Origin: Thermoleophilia bacterium
Lineage (GTDB): Bacteria; Actinomycetota; Thermoleophilia; RBG-16-64-13
Assembly (NCBI GenBank): GCA_016929985.1
Contig: JAFGIH010000533.1
Span: forward strand, 1-8,385
Direction: 5' to 3'
Length of the DNA stretch: 8,385 nt
The notes below the pieces were generated by a model that was given only the letters and a program-made list of their open reading frames with translations, had not been told where the DNA came from and ran no database searches. The translations under genes and the position numbers were made by a program. Positions within the stretch are counted from its first letter, which is position 1. Each line of letters begins with the position of its first letter. Below are positions 1 to 8,188 of this stretch, piece by piece.

Positions 1-1
1 C

Positions 2-34
2 GTTCTCGACCTCCTCCTGCTGCTCCCCCGCTAG
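2..34 (+). CDS. C-terminal part of a leucine-rich leader peptide (LeuL-like), 5' end outside window
   Basis: Frame 2 reads V-L-D-L-L-L-L-L-P-R and then TAG at 32-34, so six of the last ten codons are leucine and five are consecutive (CTC CTC CTG CTG CTC, 11-25). A short leucine-run frame ending about 78 nt before leuA, with its stop in the loop of a GC-rich hairpin, is the expected arrangement of a leu attenuator peptide. No start codon is visible, so its true length is unknown. It could instead be the tail of an ordinary upstream protein that happens to end in leucines. A CTC/CTG run is not rare in GC-rich genomes, so the identification rests on position and on the structures that follow it. 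Confidence 0.42.
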   Translation, partial: VLDLLLLLPR

Positions 35-40
35 GGGGAG
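23..40 (+). promoter_or_regulatory. GC-rich hairpin overlapping the leader-peptide stop
   Basis: CTCCCCC (23-29) pairs perfectly with GGGGGAG (34-40) around a GCTA loop. The stem begins in the last leucine codon of the putative leader peptide and its loop contains the TAG stop, so a ribosome stalled on the leucine run would prevent it forming. It is followed by ATATT rather than a run of T, so it is a poor intrinsic terminator. A role as a leader switch is more likely than simple termination, but that is inferred. Confidence 0.5.
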
Positions 41-72
41 ATATTCGCGAAGCCGGCGCCACCCGGCATATC
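40..72 (+). promoter_or_regulatory. Second leader hairpin with a 7-nt bulge
   Basis: CCGGCATATC (63-72) is complementary to GATAT (40-44) plus GCCGG (52-56). This gives a 10-bp stem interrupted by the bulge 45-51 and closed by a 6-nt loop (57-62). It follows directly on the first hairpin (base 40 is the last base of that stem), so the two may stack or compete. It leaves the Shine-Dalgarno at 99-105 unpaired in this fold. Confidence 0.4.
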
Positions 73-98
73 AGTAGCCATGATTTCGTAGAAGAGCC

Positions 99-105
99 AG
101 GAGGT
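99..105 (+). promoter_or_regulatory. leuA ribosome-binding site
   Basis: AGGAGGT at 99-105 is a perfect Shine-Dalgarno, six bases before the ATG at 112. It fixes the leuA start even though the frame stays open upstream to the window edge. The same bases are complementary to ACCTCCT at 9-15, and CAGGAGG (98-104) to CCTCCTG at 13-19, both inside or next to the leader leucine codons. Confidence 0.85.
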
Positions 106-111
106 AGAGAC

Positions 112-1722
112 ATGTCCAAGAAAAACCCATCCGCGGATGCCGCGGTCGCCGACGCCGCGTGCGCCCCGCGGCGCAACATCGGAGTGCCGGTCGTCTTCTT
201 CGACACCACGCTGCGCGACGGCGAGCAGTCGCCCGGCAGCAGCCTGAACGCCTCTGAGAAGCTGGAGATAGCCCATCAATTGGCGCGCTTGGGCGTCGAC
301 GTCATCGAGGCTGGGTTCCCCGCCAGCAGCCCCGGCGATTTCGCCGCCGTGCAGACCATCGCTCGAGAGGTGAAGGGCCCCGTCATCTGCGGCCTGGCGC
401 GGTGCACAGAGGGCGACATCCGCAATTGCTGGGATGCCATCAAAGACGCCGAACGCCCCCGCATCCACACCTTCGTGTCGACCTCCGACATCCACCTGCA
501 GCATCAGATGCACGTGAGCCGGGAGGAGATCGTGAAGATCACCCGTGAGATGGTGGAGTTGTGCGTCTCGCTCTGCCCCGACGTGGAGTTCTCGGCCATG
601 GACGCCACCCGCTCCGACGTGGACTTCCTGGCCGAGGTGTTGGGCACCGCCGTCGCGGCAGGCGCCACCACCATCAACGTGCCCGACACGGTCGGGTACT
701 CCCTGCCGGGCGAGTACGCGGCGCTCATGGACCGGCTGTACGAGAAGATCCCCGGCCTCGAGAACGTGGTGCTGAGCGCGCATTGCCACAACGATCTAGG
801 GGTGGCGGTCGCCAACACCCTGGCCGCGGTGGAGCGGGGCGCCACGCAGGTGGAGGTGGCCATCAACGGCCTGGGCGAGCGGGCCGGCAACGCCGCCCTC
901 GAAGAGGTGGCGATGGCCCTGGTCACGCGGCGCGACATCCTGGAGCGCCCTTGCAACGTCGTCACCACCGAGATCGCCCGGGCCAGCCGCATGGTCTCCA
1001 GCTTCACCGGTCACATCGTGCAGGCCAACAAGGCGATCGTGGGCAAGAACGCCTTCGCTCACGAATCCGGCATCCACCAGGACGGCGTGCTCAAGGAGCG
1101 CACCACCTACGAGATCATGCGGGCCCGCGACATCGGCCTCGTCGACAGCGACATAGTCCTGGGTAAGCACTCGGGCCGCCACGCTCTGCGGTCGCATCTG
1201 GCCGAACTGGGCATCCATCTGGAGGGCCCGGAGCTGGACGAGGTCTTCCGTCGCTTCAAGGCCATTGCCGACAAGAAGAAAGAAGTCACCACCACCGATC
1301 TCGAAGCCTTGGTGGGCGAGGAACTGCGCCAGCGCGAGGATGTCTACGCTCTCGAGCATGTGTACGTCTCCACGGGCACGGACATCATCTCTTCGAGCCA
1401 GGTCGCGGTGCGCAAAGAGGGTAAGAAGCACCCGGGCAAAGCCTTCACGGGTGGATCGGTGGAGTCGGTCTTCCTGGCCATCGACGATGCCGTGGGCTTG
1501 ACGGGCAAGCTGCTCGACTATCAGGTACGCTCGATAACGTCCGGCAAGGACTCGCTGGGCGAGGTGCGGGTGGTCGTGGAGGTGGACGGCAAGCGTTATG
1601 CCGGCCAAGCGGTCTCCATCGACGTGCTCGAAGCCTCGGCCAAGGCCTACGTCCGGGCGCTCAACAACGTGGCCATGAATCGCGAGGCAGGAGGGGCCCG
1701 CGGCGACCGTCTGTATCTGTAG
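112..1722 (+). CDS. leuA: 2-isopropylmalate synthase
   Basis: Condenses acetyl-CoA with 2-oxoisovalerate to 2-isopropylmalate, the committed step of leucine synthesis, in the cytoplasm. The protein is 536 aa, normal for the family. After a ~27-residue N-terminal extension a TIM barrel begins with [12 protein letters not shown] (31-42), carrying the catalytic Arg35 and metal ligand Asp36. The other metal ligands are in HCHND (His224, His226) and NGLGERAGN (Asn260). The linker shows HESGIHQDG (317-325) and then [11 protein letters not shown]-terminal regulatory domain (about 410-520, with TGGSVESVF and [10 protein letters not shown]) is the LeuA-type domain that binds leucine for feedback inhibition. 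Homocitrate and citramalate synthases share the barrel, but overall length and the linker/regulatory motifs fit LeuA best. The ATG follows a perfect ribosome-binding site. Expression is probably controlled by the leucine-codon leader upstream. It appears co-transcribed with the downstream aconitase. Confidence 0.93.
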   Translation: MSKKNPSADAAVADAACAPRRNIGVPVVFFDTTLRDGEQSPGSSLNASEKLEIAHQLARLGVDVIEAGFPASSPGDFAAVQTIAREVKGPVICGLARCTEGDIRNCWDAIKDAERPRIHTFVSTSDIHLQHQMHVSREEIVKITREMVELCVSLCPDVEFSAMDATRSDVDFLAEVLGTAVAAGATTINVPDTVGYSLPGEYAALMDRLYEKIPGLENVVLSAHCHNDLGVAVANTLAAVERGATQVEVAINGLGERAGNAALEEVAMALVTRRDILERPCNVVTTEIARASRMVSSFTGHIVQANKAIVGKNAFAHESGIHQDGVLKERTTYEIMRARDIGLVDSDIVLGKHSGRHALRSHLAELGIHLEGPELDEVFRRFKAIADKKKEVTTTDLEALVGEELRQREDVYALEHVYVSTGTDIISSSQVAVRKEGKKHPGKAFTGGSVESVFLAIDDAVGLTGKLLDYQVRSITSGKDSLGEVRVVVEVDGKRYAGQAVSIDVLEASAKAYVRALNNVAMNREAGGARGDRLYL

Positions 1723-1729
1723 GGAGGAG
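1721..1729 (+). promoter_or_regulatory. Ribosome-binding site that decides the aconitase start
   Basis: AGGGAGGAG at 1721-1729 begins inside the leuA stop codon. It runs straight into the GTG at 1729, which therefore cannot be spaced correctly for use. The in-frame GTG at 1735 sits five bases after this element and is the better start. Confidence 0.6.
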
Positions 1730-1734
1730 TGACT

Positions 1735-4614
<2,880 letters not shown>

Positions 4615-4653
4615 CACCACAGATCGCACTAGCGTTCGACCCAGTCCAGACCG

Positions 4654-4659
4654 TATATT
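4654..4659 (+). promoter_or_regulatory. Possible -10 element upstream of the lipoprotein gene
   Basis: TATATT matches five of six bases of the sigma-70-type -10 consensus and stands out in a GC-rich gap. It would give a transcript start near 4666 and a leader of about 50 nt. No good -35 is visible at the usual distance (TTCGAC at 4635-4640 is only 13 bases away), so support is weak. Confidence 0.3.
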
Positions 4660-4666
4660 GGTGCGC

Positions 4667-4698
4667 GGACCAAGCAGCCGCTTGGCCCGTCAGCCAAG
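4667..4698 (+). promoter_or_regulatory. Two mutually exclusive hairpins in the lipoprotein gene leader
   Basis: CCAAGC (4670-4675) pairs with GCTTGG (4680-4685) around an AGCC loop. The stem can be extended by GG 4667-4668 with CC 4686-4687 across a bulged A. The same middle arm, CTTGGC (4681-4686), also pairs perfectly with GCCAAG (4693-4698) around CCGTCA. Only one hairpin can form at a time. Neither is followed by a T run, so neither looks like a terminator for acnA. The arms could form a leader RNA switch, a mRNA-stabilising 5' structure, or operator half-sites near a transcript start. Confidence 0.4.
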
Positions 4699-4717
4699 AA
4701 CGACAGACGGAGGGAGC

Positions 4718-5272
4718 ATGGACAGAGGCATGGACAGGAAGCGCGGGGGGATGCTCACGGCGGCGCTTTTCCTACTGATCGCCGGTTTGATCATGGTGAT
4801 GGTGAGCGGATGCGGGGGCTCCGACTCAGACGACACCGACACCACTACCACCGCGGCCTCGTCCACCGGCTCCTCAGCGGCTCAGTCGGGTGACGGTGGC
4901 GAAGGCGCGCTCTTGGGCACGGAGATCTTGGATACCTTCGACGAGCTGGTCGCCAAGGTGTCGGACATCGTCAAGAGCAAGCCCGAGCCGGCAGTCGTGA
5001 AGCCGCAACTCGAAGAGCTCTATGCCTCATACGAGCCCACCATGAAGGAGCTCAACACGCAGTACCTGGCCCTCAAAGATTCCAGCGCGAGCGAGTTCGG
5101 GGCCTGCAACCGCTTCCTGAGCGACAACAGGCCGCAGCGCGTCAGCGCGATCACCAACGTAATGGTGGAGCCCATCAAGTACTACAACTTCGAACTGGGC
5201 GCGCAGGATATCGTCGCACTGATCTCGGAGAAGCCGGTCGAACTCTTGGACATAGCGGTCGCGCAGAACTAG
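4718..5272 (+). CDS. Small secreted lipoprotein of unknown function
   Basis: I do not recognise the family. The 184-aa product starts with a lipoprotein signal peptide: a basic N-region with Arg3, Arg7, Lys8 and Arg9, a hydrophobic core at about 12-29, and the lipobox V-S-G-C with Cys32 as the lipidated residue. Residues 33-63 are a Ser/Thr/Asp/Gly-rich tether with no predicted fold. Residues 64-184 look mainly alpha-helical, with many Glu, Lys and Leu, and contain one further cysteine (Cys130). It is probably anchored outside the cytoplasmic membrane. The ATG at 4718 follows GGAGG (4709-4713) at a spacing of four. The frame is open further upstream to 4658, but that would spoil the signal peptide. 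The gap before it suggests its own promoter. Its stop codon overlaps that of the convergent pabBC gene. A solute-binding or stress-sensing role cannot be told from sequence. Confidence 0.82.
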   Translation: MDRGMDRKRGGMLTAALFLLIAGLIMVMVSGCGGSDSDDTDTTTTAASSTGSSAAQSGDGGEGALLGTEILDTFDELVAKVSDIVKSKPEPAVVKPQLEELYASYEPTMKELNTQYLALKDSSASEFGACNRFLSDNRPQRVSAITNVMVEPIKYYNFELGAQDIVALISEKPVELLDIAVAQN

Positions 5273-7362
5273 AACGTCACCGGGTCGGCGACCACCCGCT
5301 CCACAGGTACGGCGCCGCGGACGGAGTTGCCCACCACGACCTCGTCGGCGGTAAGTAGTTCGTCCAAGGTCAGAGACTGTTCGTCCGCGGCCGTCTCGAG
5401 CATGTGCCAGGCTCGCCAGATGCCCGGAAGAAGCCCGTCGGTGAGCGGTGGGGTGACCCACCGCTCACCGAAGCGGGCGAACACGTTGGTGATGGCTCCC
5501 TCGGTCACGCGGTCGAGCCTGTTCAAGAACAGGGCATCGAAGCATCCGGCATGCTCGGCCCGGCGGTGCTCGCGGTTGTAGAAGCCGCGCACGGTGGTCT
5601 TGTGCTGCAAGAACGGGTCGCCGGGCTCGGTGCGGAAGGGCGATACAAGCAGCGCCACCGGGCCTTTCGGCGGTTCCGGCAAGGCTCGCTGTGACAGGTT
5701 GAACCCCGCGTGGGCGTCCAGATCGACGTGGACCACGGCCGGCTGTGGTGTGATGCGGCCCATGCCCACGAGCAGGTCGAGCAGGACCGCGCGATCGAAA
5801 GAGAAGCCGAGCGCCTCGGCCGAGGCGGCCATGCGGCGTAGGTGGTCTTCCAAGAAGCGGTAGCGGTCGAGGATAGCGGCGTCACTCATGCCGAGCGACG
5901 TACTGAGGCCGGCCACTCCATCGGGGCTTTCAATCGTGGCATCCCAATCACGAGGCCCCAACAGGATGGTCTCGAAAAGTTGTAGTTCGCCGGCCGGACT
6001 CGGTCGCGCCACGACCCGCCGGCTGCCCTGCGCACGCTGGCCGCGGGCGGTCCGCGCCGCGGATCTGGCGGCCGCCATGAGCGTCATCGCCGGGTCGGCG
6101 CGCCAGGCGCCCGTCTCGGGGGGCGTGGCGAAGGTGGCCTTCACCAGGGTCTCCTCGTACTCCGAGGCCGGATCGGCATCCCAGACGATCCCGGAGCCCG
6201 TTCCCAGCTTGCAGCGCCCGTCCTTGTGGATGATGGTGCGGATGGGGATGTTGCAGGTGAAGTCGCCACCTGGGAAGAAGCAGCCGATCGCACCCGTGTA
6301 CACCTCGCGGGGTTCCGTCTCGAGCTCGGCGATGATCTCCATGGTGTGGTGCTTGGGCGCGCCGGTGATGGACGCTCCCGGGAAGACGGCCCGCATGATC
6401 TGGTCCAGACTCGCGCGGGGGTTCACGTCGCCGGTCACCACGCTCGTCATCTGCCACACGGTACGGTAGGGCTCTACAGCGTAGAGCGTCGGCACGTGCA
6501 CGCTCCCCGCCCGGCAGACCCGGCCCAGGTCGTTTCGCACCATATCCACGATCATGAGGTTCTCAGCCCGCTCCTTCTCGGTCTCGGCAAGCTCGTAAGC
6601 CAGCGCCACGTCCTCGGCGTGCACGGCACTGCGGGGCCGCGTGCCCTTCATGGGGCGGCTCTCCAGCTGTCTTCCATCGCGCCGCACGAACATCTCCGGC
6701 GAGAGGCTTATCACCTGGGCGTCGCCCAGATCGAGATAGGCCGCGTAGGGGACCGCCTGCCGCACTACGAGGGCCAGAAAGTAGTCGAGAGGGTCCACGC
6801 GCTCCGCGGGTGGAGTCCAGTCGGGCGTCAATTCGTAGCGACCGCGCACGGTGTAGTTCACCTGGTAAGTATCGCCGGCTGCGATGTACTCCCTCACCCG
6901 CTTGATCGCCTCCACGTACTCGTCGCGGGTGACGCTCAAGCGTGGCCTCGACTCAGAGAGGATCTTACGGAGGCGGACAAGATCCAGCGCGTCCAGACGC
7001 CCCTGCCACTCCTCCGCCGAGAGCGCGGTGAGCGACCCGGGGGGAAACACGGCCATCCAGGCCAAGGGCAGGGCATCGGGCGCCGGGGTCTGCACCGTGA
7101 GTCCGTAGGCGGCCCCGGCCTCGTAGGCCAGGTATCCGGCCACATAGTTGCCCTGCAACTGCTCGGCGTCGACCTCATCCAGCAGGCCGTGCACTTCGTC
7201 CGGAGTGGTGGCGACGAGTATGCGGCTGGGGTCGGAGAAGACGAGGGTCTCGTCGCCCCGCAAACCTGAGAGCCAGGTCTCGTCCTGTCGCCTGGAGCCC
7301 GCCGCGCGCGGCAACCACGCACCCTGGCCGGCGAAGACACAGGTGCCTGGGCTACGAGGCAT
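5269..7362 (-). CDS. pabBC: Fused aminodeoxychorismate synthase component I / aminodeoxychorismate lyase (PabB-PabC)
   Basis: Makes p-aminobenzoate for folate: the PabB half aminates chorismate and the PabC half removes pyruvate from 4-amino-4-deoxychorismate. The protein is 697 aa. Residues ~40-415 are a chorismate-binding domain: GYLAYEAG (76-83), SPEMF (221-225), PMKGTRPR with Lys239 (the lysine typical of PabB rather than TrpE), ENLMIVDMVRNDLGR (267-281), FPGASITGAPK (327-337) and EYEETLVKA (401-409). A poorly conserved Ala/Arg-rich linker (~418-458) leads to a fold-type IV PLP domain (459-697) with PLP lysine 588 in LQHKTTVRGFYNRE and EGAITNVF (621-628). No PabA amidotransferase is encoded here. 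The ATG at 7362 lies inside the end of the reductase gene (11-nt overlap), suggesting translational coupling; GGAG lies about 13 bases upstream. The first ~38 residues look unconserved, so the true start could be later. Confidence 0.9.
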   Translation of the reverse strand: MPRSPGTCVFAGQGAWLPRAAGSRRQDETWLSGLRGDETLVFSDPSRILVATTPDEVHGLLDEVDAEQLQGNYVAGYLAYEAGAAYGLTVQTPAPDALPLAWMAVFPPGSLTALSAEEWQGRLDALDLVRLRKILSESRPRLSVTRDEYVEAIKRVREYIAAGDTYQVNYTVRGRYELTPDWTPPAERVDPLDYFLALVVRQAVPYAAYLDLGDAQVISLSPEMFVRRDGRQLESRPMKGTRPRSAVHAEDVALAYELAETEKERAENLMIVDMVRNDLGRVCRAGSVHVPTLYAVEPYRTVWQMTSVVTGDVNPRASLDQIMRAVFPGASITGAPKHHTMEIIAELETEPREVYTGAIGCFFPGGDFTCNIPIRTIIHKDGRCKLGTGSGIVWDADPASEYEETLVKATFATPPETGAWRADPAMTLMAAARSAARTARGQRAQGSRRVVARPSPAGELQLFETILLGPRDWDATIESPDGVAGLSTSLGMSDAAILDRYRFLEDHLRRMAASAEALGFSFDRAVLLDLLVGMGRITPQPAVVHVDLDAHAGFNLSQRALPEPPKGPVALLVSPFRTEPGDPFLQHKTTVRGFYNREHRRAEHAGCFDALFLNRLDRVTEGAITNVFARFGERWVTPPLTDGLLPGIWRAWHMLETAADEQSLTLDELLTADEVVVGNSVRGAVPVERVVADPVTF

Positions 7363-8077
7363 AGCCGGCGAAGTTCTCCACGACGGTCTGCGACTCCGGC
7401 ACCTGCAGCTCGCCCAGGATCTTCTGCATAGCGACGACCATGGGAGGCGGTCCCACTATGTAGTAGGTCCAGGCCGAAGGGTCGGGCAGTTCGGCCCGTA
7501 CGACATCGGTGGTGATGAAGCCGCGATGGCCCTTCCAGTCCTCGGTCGGGTTGGTGATGACCAGCACCACGCGTAGCCCGGGGATCTTCTCAACCAGCTC
7601 GTCGAGCTCGTCACCATAGACGACTCCGTCCTCGGTCATGCACCCGTAGAAGAGCACGATCTCCTGTCCCGCGATCCTCCCGGCTCCGTCCGTATCGGCC
7701 AGGTACCGCAGCATGCTCCGGACGGGAGTGATGCCCACGCCACCCGTAAGGAAGGCGATCTTGGGGGCGTCGTATCTGAAGACGAACTTGCCCAGGGGGC
7801 CGTAGAACTGCGCCTCCGCGCCAAGCGTAAGTGCGTCGAGGGCGTCTTTGAACGGCGATCCGGTGAGGCGGGTGGTCAACTCCACGAAATCCTCGGTGGG
7901 CGAGTCGCAATGGCTGAAAGCATGGGTCAGCGGCCCCTCAGGCGAGGGTATGGTGATGGTGTAATACTGCCCCGCTTCGAAGCTGTAGTCCGAGGGGCGG
8001 GAAAAGCGGTAACTGGTTGTGCCGGGGATGCGCTGGATCTTTTCGAGGAGCACGCCGGTGAAGCTTGTGGGGTCCAT
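7352..8077 (-). CDS. FAD/NAD(P)-binding oxidoreductase, ferredoxin-NADP reductase superfamily
   Basis: A 241-aa stand-alone flavin reductase module, expected to pass electrons between NAD(P)H and a partner protein through FAD. Residues 1-100 form the FAD-binding barrel: SYRFSRP, EAGQYYTI and HAFSHCDSP (52-60), the last at the position of the usual RxYS flavin motif but with His replacing Arg. The nucleotide-binding domain shows GGVGITPVRSMLRY (112-125), FYGCMTEDGVVYGDEL (143-158) and VGPPPMVVAM (208-217), with Val where many relatives have Cys. The chain ends ENFAGYAS. There is no 2Fe-2S domain, so its redox partner must be separate. The ATG at 8077 follows AGAGAGG; a frame opening at 8221 adds 48 residues unlike the family and runs into the divergent gene. 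It overlaps pabBC by 11 nt. Its substrate is unknown; the divergent DUF362 gene is a possible partner. Confidence 0.85.
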   Translation of the reverse strand: MDPTSFTGVLLEKIQRIPGTTSYRFSRPSDYSFEAGQYYTITIPSPEGPLTHAFSHCDSPTEDFVELTTRLTGSPFKDALDALTLGAEAQFYGPLGKFVFRYDAPKIAFLTGGVGITPVRSMLRYLADTDGAGRIAGQEIVLFYGCMTEDGVVYGDELDELVEKIPGLRVVLVITNPTEDWKGHRGFITTDVVRAELPDPSAWTYYIVGPPPMVVAMQKILGELQVPESQTVVENFAGYAS

Positions 8078-8188
8078 GAGTGGTCGACCTCTCTTCAGAG
8101 TTGCGCGGGTTCGGGTGCCTGAGGGATAGAATAGCAGCCGTGTTCGGCACGAACGTCCGTGTTCGACCCGAGGAGTGACACCATCGCG
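8078..8188. promoter_or_regulatory. Divergent intergenic region with three alternating half-sites
   Basis: This 111-bp gap separates the leftward reductase gene from the rightward DUF362 gene and must hold both promoters if neither is read from farther away. GTTCG occurs at 8142-8146 and 8161-8165 and its reverse complement CGAAC at 8150-8154. The result is GTTCG-N3-CGAAC-N6-GTTCG. The two GTTCG copies sit in a longer direct repeat CCGTGTTCG (8138-8146, 8157-8165), 19 bases apart. TAGAAT at 8127-8132 is a possible rightward -10, without a convincing -35. An operator for a dimeric regulator acting on both genes is a reasonable inference. Confidence 0.4.

Larger units (their letters stand above)
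1..111 (+). promoter_or_regulatory. leuA 5' leader, probable leucine-responsive attenuator or translational switch
   Basis: This stretch lies between the left edge and the leuA ATG and is unusually structured. Seen directly: a short frame rich in leucine codons ending at TAG 32-34; a perfect 7-bp stem at 23-29/34-40 with a 4-nt loop; a second stem pairing GATAT 40-44 and GCCGG 52-56 with CCGGCATATC 63-72, with a 7-nt bulge; and a strong Shine-Dalgarno at 99-105. The leucine codons (9-19) are complementary to the Shine-Dalgarno in two overlapping 7-bp registers. Leucine-codon leader peptides upstream of leuA are a known control device in enterobacteria and have been predicted in actinobacteria. 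Control of leuA by leucyl-tRNA supply is the inference. The promoter and the leader start codon lie outside the window. Confidence 0.5.

Noticed and set aside
23..45. Intrinsic terminator upstream of leuA
   Set aside because: The stem is strong but is followed by ATATT and then GC-rich sequence, not a T run. A leader-structure role fits better.
80..91. Mini-frame ATG ATT TCG TAG between the leader and leuA
   Set aside because: It has three codons, no ribosome-binding site and no leucine codon.
31..1608. Long open frames on the - strand opposite leuA (31-789 and 796-1608)
   Set aside because: Their translations are His/Gly/Arg/Val-rich without any family motif, while the + strand encodes a complete LeuA. 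Such frames are expected opposite GC-rich genes.
112..1722. Homocitrate or citramalate synthase instead of LeuA
   Set aside because: The full-length barrel, linker and C-terminal regulatory domain with LeuA-like motifs, plus the leucine-codon leader, favour 2-isopropylmalate synthase.
4658..4717. Earlier in-frame start for the lipoprotein gene
   Set aside because: It would place charged, Arg-rich residues before the signal peptide, overlap the hairpin region and lack a ribosome-binding site. GGAGG directly precedes the ATG at 4718.
5273..5300. Terminator hairpin just past the convergent stops (CGGGT/ACCCG)
   Set aside because: The stem is only five base pairs with no T run, and it lies inside pabBC coding sequence.
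6226..7269. 347-codon open frame on the + strand opposite pabBC
   Set aside because: The - strand has complete PabB motifs over this region. The + frame is compositionally biased and has no recognisable domain.
8150..8165. LexA (SOS) box
   Set aside because: The actinobacterial/Gram-positive LexA site needs a four-base spacer between the GAAC and GTTC halves. Here it is six, and neither neighbouring gene is a DNA-repair gene.
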